A stretch of DNA of 64,000 bases from Bacteroides graminisolvens DSM 19988 = JCM 15093 (GTDB lineage: Bacteria > Bacteroidota > Bacteroidia > Bacteroidales > Bacteroidaceae): contig NZ_ATZI01000001.1 in assembly GCF_000428125.1 (NCBI RefSeq), forward strand, positions 744,001 to 808,000. The letters are read 5' to 3'. The notes beneath the pieces are model-generated. The model was not told the origin of the DNA and searched no databases. It was given only the letters and a program-made list of their open reading frames with translations. This document shows positions 27,601 to 35,845 of this stretch, in pieces (the first letter of the stretch is position 1; every line of letters begins with the position of its first letter). Both the position numbers and the translations under genes were made by a program.

Positions 27601-28632
27601 GGCATCTCGCAACAAGACGTACCGTACATCTTCCAGCGTTTCTTCCAATCGTCCAGAACCAAAGGGAAGAAAGAAGGAACGGGTATCGGACTTTATCTGG
27701 TAAAAAGGTATGCAGAATTGCACGGGGTGAACATAACGGTTGCTTCTGAGGAAGACAAAGGAACTACCGTGACACTCACCATGCCAATAACAGCAGATAC
27801 CGAAACAAGCGGGGTTGTTCCTGCTTCCTCCGGCTTACCGGATGCAACCGGCGGACCGGCAACCGACGAAGGGGCTTTGCAACCGTTAATCCTCATCGTT
27901 GAAGATGAACCGGAAATCTGCCGGATGATTAAAGAGGTGCTAGGTAACCGATACCGGTACAGCGAAGCATCTAACGGAAAAGAGGGATTGAAACATTGCA
28001 TCGAGGAGGTGCCCGACTTGGTTATTACCGACTTCATGATGCCGCTGATGAATGGCATGGAGATGTGTAACCACATCAAGAAATACCTGCCCACCAGTGC
28101 CATTCCAATTATCATGCTGACCGGCGTAAGCAACAAGGAAACGGAGCTGGAAAGCATACGGCATCACATTGACTCCTTCATCACCAAACCTTTCGAAGCC
28201 AGCATGCTGCTCTCACGGGTGGAACAGCTCTTGAGCAAGAAACAGATTCTGGAAGCTCAAACGCGTATTGAAACGCTGTCGGTTCCTCAGAAATCGGATG
28301 CGGTTTCTTTTGATGAGAAGTTCTTGGCGGATGTAACGCGAATGATTGAGGATCACATGGATGATGCAGGGTTGAATGTGAACATGCTCTGTCAGTTATC
28401 AGACATCAGCAACAAACAAATGTACCGCAAAATAAAACAACTAACCGGCTTGTCGCCTGTGGAGTATATCAAAAACATCCGCATGAAGAAAGCTGCCATG
28501 TTGCTTGAACAACAAAAATTCTCCATTGCCGAGGTGATGTACATGGTTGGATTCTCCAGCTCATCATACTTCTCCAAATGTTTCCAAAGTGAGTTCGGTG
28601 TAACTCCCAAACAGTACATGGAAAAGAGTTAA
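24688..28632 (+). CDS. Hybrid two-component system sensor-regulator (HTCS)
   Basis: One-protein sensor kinase and transcription factor that activates the downstream PUL when it binds an oligosaccharide in the periplasm. It is 1,314 residues. Order: signal peptide (about 1-22, ending LHGQR); a periplasmic double propeller of Reg_prop repeats with recurring IWIGT/LWIGT/IWLGT blades (about 30-680); a Y_Y_Y domain (about 690-775, FVYQLKGVDAGWHLL); a membrane segment (about 778-797); HisKA with phospho-acceptor H821 in NLSHDFKTPLS; HATPase with SDTGIGI and GTGIGLYLVK; a receiver domain with D1115 in VITDFMMP; and a C-terminal AraC-type helix-turn-helix (about 1225-1312). All key residues are present. 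By neighbours, the ligand is probably a beta-1,4-galacto-oligosaccharide. Confidence 0.96.
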   Translation: MNKKGYYILFLLCFMLLPHLHGQRNSYQLFENIGLGPEASVTNCFLQDRQGIIWIGSNKGLFSYDGYSVQAHLGAGKANNAWIYCGVIIDQTYLYLGTDNGMLIYNYKTDQYETPAISFPKDFRSMALQGDHLWIGTLNGLFVYHIRNHTLKQFDTKRYKGLTHSAVYSIIHTTDNHIYVGTYNGLSRYIVAEDRFEPVNLPAAPGKKNLFINSLLEDVSRQCIWIGTEGSLFKYSPSNGQAEQIESVHANSIKSLALDAKKDLLIGTDNGLYVYHEKKAVLHALHDSRNRQSLADNIVWNIFADREHNIWLGTNYGISLSRNNSAFQYIPIAQITGTGEGNQFFSLYKDVQGWYWLGGSNGIIRTKSPADNLPDAIWYNMGDALYHLPHNRIRHIYQDSSNDLWIATDGSINRYDYRQKRFIHYNITDKTGKYNANWAYHLMEDGQGNLWVATCLGGIFIVNKEKLMKSQSETYVAEYNFTTKDGLSGMFINQLLPDKEGNVWALLYNNGIDKINIRTRQITHVKTDLPTRNNKPNYLLADKEGHIWAGFRGGVLRMNPRSNEIQPVYLGSFSNNEILSMLEVENNIWISASNGFWVVNKKTLAPRRLDFTSRRFTSMFYDRELRQIYLGDVDGIAITSPDVLNMHPTTRSIVATALYINGLLSEQTGEGSIRYARNISLNHQQNNLAIEFSDLPFSLEEKNKFVYQLKGVDAGWHLLDPNSNRITYNNLNPGSYVLHISKIDANGNPAEQAYTLNVHVSPPWYYTTWAKLFYFLLGVGLILWAVNFFRMKNRLRMERMEKAKIMEQSRQKIDFFTNLSHDFKTPLSLIIAPVSRLLPEISNPQEKKVLEGIQRNAMKINSLVHQVLDFSRIDGNANTFLILSHTEMVSFTRNQFQSYEELAKEKNITLRYETNREELFVNIDIIKWESILHNLLSNALKYTPAGGSISLSLNYKETEQELAISVSDTGIGISQQDVPYIFQRFFQSSRTKGKKEGTGIGLYLVKRYAELHGVNITVASEEDKGTTVTLTMPITADTETSGVVPASSGLPDATGGPATDEGALQPLILIVEDEPEICRMIKEVLGNRYRYSEASNGKEGLKHCIEEVPDLVITDFMMPLMNGMEMCNHIKKYLPTSAIPIIMLTGVSNKETELESIRHHIDSFITKPFEASMLLSRVEQLLSKKQILEAQTRIETLSVPQKSDAVSFDEKFLADVTRMIEDHMDDAGLNVNMLCQLSDISNKQMYRKIKQLTGLSPVEYIKNIRMKKAAMLLEQQKFSIAEVMYMVGFSSSSYFSKCFQSEFGVTPKQYMEKS

Positions 28633-28668
28633 AAACCGCCTGTTAACCGACAAAACAGGGCATTGTCC

Positions 28669-28743
28669 TACTTTTGTCCTTTTATGTCCGATTTCTACTT
28701 TGAGGTAAGAAAACGCATCTTTACTTTTGTCCTCGTTATAAAC
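28669..28743 (+). promoter_or_regulatory. Promoter region of the galactan PUL with a 12-bp direct repeat
   Basis: TACTTTTGTCCT occurs at 28669-28680 and again at 28732-28743, exactly 63 bp apart. TACTTTG lies between at 28696-28702. Each full copy contains a TAnnTTTG -7 match, so they may be alternative promoters, or regulator sites overlapping promoters. Confidence 0.5.
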
Positions 28744-28761
28744 CGAAAGAATTTATATATT

Positions 28762-31224
28762 ATGAGGAAGCATTTTCTTACCTTGTTTATTACCCTATTC
28801 GCCGCTCAGGGCTTTGCACAAAAAACACCTACCGTTTTCATTGATTCCAAAGGAACCATGAGGTGGAGTGACAGTCGTAAGGAAGCCGTTTTCTACGGAG
28901 TCAATTACACGCTGCCTTTTGCGCACGCCTACAGGGGAATGAATTATTTGGGAATAGATCATAAAAAGGCTATAGACCGTGATGTGTATCACTTTGCCCG
29001 TCTGGGCTTCAATGCATACCGTATTCATGTGTGGGATGTTGAAATCAGCGATTCCATCGGAAACCTGAAAGAGAACGATCACCTCCGTTTACTGGATTAC
29101 TTGTTCATGCGTTTGCGTGAGCGGGGAATACGCATTGTTGTGACAGCACAAACCAATTTCGGCAATGGTTACCCGGAACGGAATCAGCCCACGGGTGGTT
29201 ATTCTTATGATTACGATAAGTGCGATGTTCACCAAAATCCCAAAGCCATTGCCGCGCAAGAGAAGTACATCGCTGCGCTGGTAAATCATGTGAATCCGTA
29301 CACGGGGGTGAGTTACAAAGACGATCCTTACATCATCGGGTTTGAGATTAACAACGAGCCTTGTCACCCCGGCACAAAAGAGCAGACAAAGAGTTACATC
29401 AACCGAATGCTCGGTGCGCTCAAGAAAGCGGGCAATAAAAAGCCGGTGTTCTACAACGTAAGTCACAACCAGCACGTGGTTGAGGCGTATTATGACACGG
29501 CTGTTCAGGGAACAACCTATCAATGGTATCCTACCGGACTGGTAGCGGGGCACACTCGCAAAGGGAATTTCCTGCCTCATGTAGATGCGTATCACATTCC
29601 GTTTTCCAACGTTCGGAATTTCGGAAAGAAAGCATTGATGATATACGAATTTGATCCGGCCGATGTGATGTATTCGCATCTGTATCCGGCCGTGAGCCGC
29701 ACGTTGCGCTCCACCGGTTTTCAATGGATTACGCAGTTCGCCTATGATCCTATTGACATGGCGTATGCCAACACGGAATACCAGACTCATTTCCTGAATC
29801 TGGCTTATACGCCGGGTAAGGCTATCAGCATGAAGATTGCCGCCGAGGTTGCACAAAATGTGCGCAAGGGCGACTCTTTCGGGTCTTATCCTGCCGACAC
29901 GCTATTTAAAGATTTCCGGGTTAGCTATTCACAAGATTTAAGTGAACTGAACCGACCTACTGCTTTCTTTTATTCCAACAACACCCAAACACAACCGGTT
30001 GCTCCTCGTGAGCTACAGGCTGTTGCCGGATGCGGTAGTTCGCCGGTGGTGAGCTACGAAGGAACAGGCGCTTATTTCCTCGACAAGCTGGAAGAGGGTG
30101 TTTGGCGACTGGAGGTTATGCCAGATGCCGTACAGGTCAGTGACCCTTTTGCCAAACCTTCATTGAAGAAGGAGGTCGTGGCGGTGATAAGCCGTGCCTG
30201 GGATATGAAACTGAGTCTGCCCGATTTGAGCGAGCGCTTTAGTGCACAAGCGTTGAATGCCGGAAATACGCGTTCGTTCACTGCGACCAACGGTACATTG
30301 AGTAATCTCACACCGGGTGTTTACTTGCTGGTGAGAAAAGACACCAAACCTTCGGACAACTGGACAGCCGAAAAAAGATGGAAGAACATCAAACTGGGAG
30401 AATTTGTTGCTCCGGCAGAGAAGAAGTGCGACTCTTACCGCATGGTTAACTATACTCCCAAGATTTACGAAGCAGGTAAGGAGCTGACCTTGAAAGTACA
30501 GTTGGCGGGATGGGAACAACCCGATTCGCTGATTGTGTACACAGATCAGATTTCATTTTGGAACGAACACAATCCATATAAAAAGATGACGCGGAAGCAG
30601 GGTGCTATTTACGAAGTAGCTGTGCCTGCCGCGGAGGTGAAAGAGGGCATTTTCAGGTATAACATCGTTGCATTCAACAAAGGAAAGCGACAAACATTCC
30701 CCGGAGGAATGGAGGGTACACCGCTCGACTGGGATTACATTGGGGACCAATATTGGGAAACCCGTGTTGTCAATCCATCAGCCGAAATATCGTTGGTTGC
30801 TCCTTCCGTTTCTTCGCAGTGGAACGGTGTGGAACAGTACACCGTTCCACAGGAAGGGGGTGCTTGTTTCTTACGGAAGTACATCCGCGATGAGGTGGCA
30901 GGACGTGAAAGCAAGCTGCAACAAGTGCAGTACCTTTGCGTGCAATTAAAAGGAAAGGTCAACGGAGTGGAAGCCGGATTCATCACATCCGATGGATTTA
31001 CGTACAAAGCCAAAGGAAACACTTCGCAAGAGGGAATACTCAGGTTACCTTTGTCGGCCTTGCAGCAAACGGCCACCACATTGCTTCCTCATGCTTATCC
31101 CGTTTTTCTGGATAAACAGTTTAAGCCTACTACGAATATTCCGTTCGAAGTGCAGCAGATTGAATCGCTGGAGGTTTCTCATCTCACCGAGAATCTGGTG
31201 CTCGAAAAAGCATGGATAGAATAA
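28762..31224 (+). CDS. Clan GH-A glycoside hydrolase, probable GH147 beta-galactosidase
   Basis: From ATG 28762 (MRKHFLTLF) it is 820 residues with a type I signal peptide ending GFAQ, so it is periplasmic. The N-terminal TIM barrel (about 25-370) has the clan GH-A pattern: acid/base E199 in EINNEPCH and candidate nucleophile E296 in MIYEFDPAD. The C-terminal half is beta-rich, with two or more carbohydrate-binding-like domains. The barrel resembles the GH147 beta-galactosidase of Bacteroides galactan loci; the assignment is from memory of that family and context. A GH5-like enzyme is the alternative. It is the first gene after the regulator and 33 bp before susC. The longer frame from 28663 would begin inside the upstream promoter region. 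Confidence 0.7.
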   Translation: MRKHFLTLFITLFAAQGFAQKTPTVFIDSKGTMRWSDSRKEAVFYGVNYTLPFAHAYRGMNYLGIDHKKAIDRDVYHFARLGFNAYRIHVWDVEISDSIGNLKENDHLRLLDYLFMRLRERGIRIVVTAQTNFGNGYPERNQPTGGYSYDYDKCDVHQNPKAIAAQEKYIAALVNHVNPYTGVSYKDDPYIIGFEINNEPCHPGTKEQTKSYINRMLGALKKAGNKKPVFYNVSHNQHVVEAYYDTAVQGTTYQWYPTGLVAGHTRKGNFLPHVDAYHIPFSNVRNFGKKALMIYEFDPADVMYSHLYPAVSRTLRSTGFQWITQFAYDPIDMAYANTEYQTHFLNLAYTPGKAISMKIAAEVAQNVRKGDSFGSYPADTLFKDFRVSYSQDLSELNRPTAFFYSNNTQTQPVAPRELQAVAGCGSSPVVSYEGTGAYFLDKLEEGVWRLEVMPDAVQVSDPFAKPSLKKEVVAVISRAWDMKLSLPDLSERFSAQALNAGNTRSFTATNGTLSNLTPGVYLLVRKDTKPSDNWTAEKRWKNIKLGEFVAPAEKKCDSYRMVNYTPKIYEAGKELTLKVQLAGWEQPDSLIVYTDQISFWNEHNPYKKMTRKQGAIYEVAVPAAEVKEGIFRYNIVAFNKGKRQTFPGGMEGTPLDWDYIGDQYWETRVVNPSAEISLVAPSVSSQWNGVEQYTVPQEGGACFLRKYIRDEVAGRESKLQQVQYLCVQLKGKVNGVEAGFITSDGFTYKAKGNTSQEGILRLPLSALQQTATTLLPHAYPVFLDKQFKPTTNIPFEVQQIESLEVSHLTENLVLEKAWIE

Positions 31225-31257
31225 CAAATAACCAATAATACCATAAAAACAGAAATT

Positions 31258-34230
31258 ATGAACAGCAAAAAATTAAATCCGCGTATTTGGATGATGTTGT
31301 TACTACTGTGTGCGCTGGGGAGCATGTTTCCGGCCTTGGCACAGCAAACAAGAACAAGAACCATTACCGGTCTGGTTACAGATGAAGCAAAGGAGCCGTT
31401 AATTGGCGCCAGTGTTGTTGTAAAGGGAACCACGGTTGGAACCATAACGGATTTTGACGGCAATTTTGTGTTGTCGGTCCCCACGGGTGCCATCGCACTG
31501 GAGTTCTCTTACGTTGGATACAAATCAAAAACAATCACCGTTCCTGCCACAACGAAGGTGGTCAACGTTCAGTTGAGTGACGATGCTCAGGTGCTGAGTG
31601 ATGTGGTGGTTATCGGATATGGTACTACCCGCAAAAGTGACTTGACGGGTTCGGTATCAAACGTAAGCAGCAAGGAGTTTAACGCCGGACTGATTTCTTC
31701 TCCGGAACAGTTGATTAACGGAAAGGTATCGGGCGTACAGATTATGTCGGCCAGTGGTTCACCCACAGCGGGAAGTACCATCCGCATTCGTGGAGGAGCG
31801 TCGCTCAACGCCAGCAACGATCCGTTGATTGTGCTCGATGGTGTTCCGTTGGAAACAGGGGGAATAAGCGGCAACAGCGGTAACTTCCTCAGTCTGATTA
31901 ACCCGAGCGATATTGAGAGCATGACTATTCTGAAGGATGCTTCTTCAACAGCTATCTACGGTTCGCGTGCGTCCAACGGTGTAATCATCATTACCACCAA
32001 GAAAGGAAGCAATGAGAAAATCAAAGTGAGTTTCAACACTACCAATTCCATACAAACACGTACCAAACTAGCCGATATGCTTTCGCGTGATGAGTTTGTG
32101 GATGTGATTAACACGTACGGAACTTCTGCTCAGAAGTCATTGCTGGGGAATGAGAGTACCGACTGGAACGATCAGATTTACCAATCGGCGTTCGGCACAG
32201 ATAATAACCTCAGTCTATCGGGAAAAATAGCCAAAGATTTTCCGATCAGAGCTTCACTGGGATATTACAACCAGAAAGGTATTTTGAAGACCGACAAAGC
32301 CGAGCGTTTTACCGGTAGCTTATCAGTAAGTCCTTCGTTCTTTGACGGCTACCTGAAAATTAATTTGAATGCGAAAGGGTCTGTTAACAACAACCGTTTT
32401 GCAGAAACGGGAGCCATCTGGGCTGCATCTACATTCAACCCTACTTTGCCCGTTTATTCGGGAAACACTAATTTTGGCGGATATTATGAAACACTCGATA
32501 ATACGGGTGCACCGGTGAATGCCGCCGTTCTTAATCCGCTGGGAAGGGTGAAACAAAACAAGTCGACCAGTAAGGTACAACGTTTCATCGGTAATGCCGA
32601 CATTGATTACAAAATGCACTTTCTGCCCGAATTGAAATTCCACACAACTCTGGGAGTTGATTATGCCGAGGGCGAAGGAAAGATTTATGTGCCCGCAGAA
32701 GCCATGCAGTACTACACAACGGCCGGCCGCAATTACGAGTATGGTCCGCAAAAAAATACGAACCGACTGCTCACGGCTTACCTGAACTACAACAAATACC
32801 TGGAAGGTTTGAAAAGTAACATAGATGCCACGGTAGGTTACGATTATCAGTATTGGAAGAGTACCAGTCCGGCTTACGCTGAGCTGAACACATTGGGAGA
32901 GACACAGACCAGTATTGCTGCATCCGATCAGCGCCACACTCTGTTATCATACTATGCTCGTTTGAACTACACATACGATTCACGCTATATGCTCACCGCC
33001 ACCATCCGTCGTGACGGAACCTCGCGTTTCGATGCGTCGACCCGTTGGGGTACCTTCCCGTCGGTAGCGCTTGGATGGCGGGTAACGGAAGAGTCATTCC
33101 TGAAAGACAATGCCGTGCTAAGTAACCTGAAGATCCGTGCCAGCTTCGGTATCACTGGACAACAAGACGGTATCGGTAATTACGGTCATCTGCCTGTTTA
33201 CACCATTGGACAGGACGGTGCACAGTATCAGTTCGGCAACGAATATTATTATACATACCGTCCGCAGTCGTACAACAAACTGTTGAAATGGGAAACAACA
33301 ACAGCATATAACATCGGATTCGATTTCGGCTTTCTGAAAGACCGTATCACCGGTAGTTTCGACTACTATACGCGGCAAACAAAAGATTTGATTGCTACCG
33401 TTCCTGCTCCAGCCGGAACCACTTTCAACAAAACCATCACCACCAACGTGGGTAATGTAGACAACAACGGTATAGAGTTCACACTAAACGCTACGCCCAT
33501 TCAAACTAAAGACTGGACATGGGACATCAGTTACAACATGACTTGGCAGAAGATGAAGGTGAAAAACCTGTCGCTCGTAGAAAGCAGCGCTAAAACCAAC
33601 ACGTTGGTAGGACCTAGTATTGACGGGTATCAATTTCAGGTGTTGAGTGAAGGGTATGAGCCTTATATGTTTTACGTGTACCACCAATTGTATGATGAAA
33701 AAACAGGTAAACCCGTAGAAGGAGCGTATGCTGATTTGAACAAAGACGGACAAATCAATTCGTCGGATCTATACCGGTACAACTCTCCCGCACCCGACTA
33801 TATCTTCGGACTAAGCACTTCACTGCGCTACAAAAAATGGAATTTGGGAATGAGCTTCCGTGCCAACGTGGGCAACTACGTGTACAACGGTATGGCAATG
33901 AACACAGGTGCATGGAGCACCGTGAGCTACAACTCGTATCAGCTGAATAACCTCAACCACAGTTTCCTGAATACCGGATTCAAGAACCGCCAATATCTGT
34001 CGGACTACTACGTAGAGAATGCTTCTTTCCTGAAAATGGACAACCTCACGCTGGGTTATAACTTCGGACGGGTACTTAACTGTTTCAATCTGAATGCCAG
34101 TGCCATGGTACAAAATGTGTTCTGTATCACCCAATACAAGGGGGTAGATCCTGAAGTGCCCAACGGCATGGACGTATCGTTCTATCCGCGTCCGCGTACT
34201 TTCTCTGTTAGCGTGGGACTTGAATTCTAA
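31258..34230 (+). CDS. SusC-family TonB-dependent transporter (galactan PUL)
   Basis: Outer-membrane importer of large oligosaccharides, working with the SusD lipoprotein as a lidded barrel. It is 990 residues. Signal peptide (about 1-30, ending ALAQQ); carboxypeptidase D-like regulatory domain (about 37-112, ITGLVTDEAKEPLIGASV); TonB box/plug start DVVVIGYGTTRKSDLTGSV; plug (about 120-240, with LYVLDG-type LIVLDGVPL and AIYGSRASNGVIIITTKKG); beta-barrel to the C-terminus, ending RPRTFSVSVGLEF. There is no N-terminal STN domain, so control by an anti-sigma factor is unlikely, which fits HTCS control. The SusD gene starts 20 bp downstream. Confidence 0.96.
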   Translation: MNSKKLNPRIWMMLLLLCALGSMFPALAQQTRTRTITGLVTDEAKEPLIGASVVVKGTTVGTITDFDGNFVLSVPTGAIALEFSYVGYKSKTITVPATTKVVNVQLSDDAQVLSDVVVIGYGTTRKSDLTGSVSNVSSKEFNAGLISSPEQLINGKVSGVQIMSASGSPTAGSTIRIRGGASLNASNDPLIVLDGVPLETGGISGNSGNFLSLINPSDIESMTILKDASSTAIYGSRASNGVIIITTKKGSNEKIKVSFNTTNSIQTRTKLADMLSRDEFVDVINTYGTSAQKSLLGNESTDWNDQIYQSAFGTDNNLSLSGKIAKDFPIRASLGYYNQKGILKTDKAERFTGSLSVSPSFFDGYLKINLNAKGSVNNNRFAETGAIWAASTFNPTLPVYSGNTNFGGYYETLDNTGAPVNAAVLNPLGRVKQNKSTSKVQRFIGNADIDYKMHFLPELKFHTTLGVDYAEGEGKIYVPAEAMQYYTTAGRNYEYGPQKNTNRLLTAYLNYNKYLEGLKSNIDATVGYDYQYWKSTSPAYAELNTLGETQTSIAASDQRHTLLSYYARLNYTYDSRYMLTATIRRDGTSRFDASTRWGTFPSVALGWRVTEESFLKDNAVLSNLKIRASFGITGQQDGIGNYGHLPVYTIGQDGAQYQFGNEYYYTYRPQSYNKLLKWETTTAYNIGFDFGFLKDRITGSFDYYTRQTKDLIATVPAPAGTTFNKTITTNVGNVDNNGIEFTLNATPIQTKDWTWDISYNMTWQKMKVKNLSLVESSAKTNTLVGPSIDGYQFQVLSEGYEPYMFYVYHQLYDEKTGKPVEGAYADLNKDGQINSSDLYRYNSPAPDYIFGLSTSLRYKKWNLGMSFRANVGNYVYNGMAMNTGAWSTVSYNSYQLNNLNHSFLNTGFKNRQYLSDYYVENASFLKMDNLTLGYNFGRVLNCFNLNASAMVQNVFCITQYKGVDPEVPNGMDVSFYPRPRTFSVSVGLEF

Positions 34231-34250
34231 TTATTTAAAGATTTACGAAT

Positions 34251-35822
34251 ATGAAAAGAATACTATATACACTTTTGCTAGCCGGTACGTTCGTGTTTTC
34301 ATCGTGTACGGATGAGTTAAACCAAATTCCTCACATTGAAACAACCTCGGCTAACGTGTACAATGAACCGGCCAACTACAAACAGGTACTGGCTAAGCTG
34401 TATGCTTCGTTTGTTATTAACGGACAAGAAAAGGGCGGCGGCAATGCCGACCTGAGCAGCAACAACGGACAAGATTACATGCGTTGCTACTTCAACCTTC
34501 AGGAGTGTGGAACAGATGAACTAGCTTCTACCTGGTTAGAGGGTGACAAGGTGGGCGACTTAACCTACCTGAGCTGGGATGCTAACGACACATGGGTGTC
34601 TGACATGTATTACCACATCTATTATACCATTGCCTTGTGTAACGAGTTTCTGCGTAATGCAGGCGATGAGCAGATCAGCAAGTTTGCAGAGAGCGATCAG
34701 GCTGATATACGTACATACCGTGCAGAAGCTCGCTTCCTGAGAGCATTGGCCTATTACCATGCACTCGACTTGTTCCGGAACATTCCTTTTGTTACCGAAA
34801 ATGATCCGGTAGGTTCGTTCATACCACCGCGTTACACAGGAACAGAAGTGTTCAGCTACATTGAATCGGAACTGACTGCTATTGAAGAAGTGTTACCTTC
34901 TCGCAGTGAAGCAGAATACGGCCGCGTGTCGCAGGCTGCTGCTTATACCTTGCTGGCCAAACTGTACCTCAATGCAAAGGTTTACACCGGCACGGAACGA
35001 TACACCGATTGCATTACGTATTGTAAAAAGGTAATTGCCCAAGGATATACCCTAGAACCGGAGTACGCCAAACTGTTCAATGCCGACAATCATAAGCGCA
35101 CCAACGAAATCATATTGCCGCTCACTGTAGATGCGGAACACACGGTTTCATGGGGAGCAACCACTTACATCATCTGCGGAGAGGTAAGTAATACGTCCGA
35201 TTATCAAAAGCCCGAAGCATACGGTGTAACTCAGGGATGGGGCATGTTCCGCATCCGAGGCGAGGTGCCTGCCCTTTTTGAAACGGCAGACGGGCGTGCC
35301 ATGTTCTTTACCGAAGGACAGTCACAGTATCTGGATGTTATCGACGACCAAAGCAACGGCTACTTCGTTGAGAAGTGGACCAACCTGACCGATGCCGGAG
35401 AGGCAGCCTCAAACACGGTTGACGGTGGCGTTGATACTGATTTCCCCCTATTCAGACTGGCTGATGTGTACCTGATGCTGGCAGAATCTGTGGTACGTGG
35501 CGGACAAGGAAGTGACCGCGCAACAGCATTGGGATATGTCAATCTGTTACGTCAGCGGGCTTTTGGCAATGATTCGGGCAATATACAAGACGGAGAAATG
35601 ACACCCGACTTCATTCTCGATGAACGTGCTCGTGAATTATATTGGGAGTGTACCCGCCGCACCGACCTCATTCGTTACGACAAGTTTACAACAGCCAATT
35701 ATCTCTGGCAATGGAAAGGCGGAGTCAAAGCAGGAGCGGCAGTCAACAGCAAGTACAACGTGTACCCCATTCCCACTACTGACCTGACTGCAAATCCGAA
35801 CTTGTATAACGAGAATTATTAA
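34251..35822 (+). CDS. SusD/RagB-family glycan-binding lipoprotein (galactan PUL)
   Basis: Surface lipoprotein that caps the SusC transporter and binds the glycan. It is 523 residues. The lipoprotein signal ends at C19 (FVFSSC), and the mature N-terminus TDEL is acidic, as in the surface-export signal of Bacteroides lipoproteins. Typical SusD features follow: AEARFLRALAYYHALDLFRNIPF near residue 165, RVSQAAAYTLLAKLYLNAKVY in the TPR region, FRLADVYLMLAE near residue 400, and the C-terminal LDERARELYWECTRRTDLIRYD. Length is standard. It is immediately downstream of SusC and 23 bp upstream of the SusE-like gene. Confidence 0.95.
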   Translation: MKRILYTLLLAGTFVFSSCTDELNQIPHIETTSANVYNEPANYKQVLAKLYASFVINGQEKGGGNADLSSNNGQDYMRCYFNLQECGTDELASTWLEGDKVGDLTYLSWDANDTWVSDMYYHIYYTIALCNEFLRNAGDEQISKFAESDQADIRTYRAEARFLRALAYYHALDLFRNIPFVTENDPVGSFIPPRYTGTEVFSYIESELTAIEEVLPSRSEAEYGRVSQAAAYTLLAKLYLNAKVYTGTERYTDCITYCKKVIAQGYTLEPEYAKLFNADNHKRTNEIILPLTVDAEHTVSWGATTYIICGEVSNTSDYQKPEAYGVTQGWGMFRIRGEVPALFETADGRAMFFTEGQSQYLDVIDDQSNGYFVEKWTNLTDAGEAASNTVDGGVDTDFPLFRLADVYLMLAESVVRGGQGSDRATALGYVNLLRQRAFGNDSGNIQDGEMTPDFILDERARELYWECTRRTDLIRYDKFTTANYLWQWKGGVKAGAAVNSKYNVYPIPTTDLTANPNLYNENY

Positions 35823-35845
35823 GTTGAACATTAAAAGAACATTCC

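Noticed and set aside
24688..28632. Separate sensor kinase and response regulator genes
   Set aside because: The frame is continuous from signal peptide to AraC domain, the normal HTCS architecture.
31258..34230. TonB receptor for iron or vitamin B12
   Set aside because: It is followed directly by SusD, SusE-like and GH53 genes and has the long SusC-type barrel.
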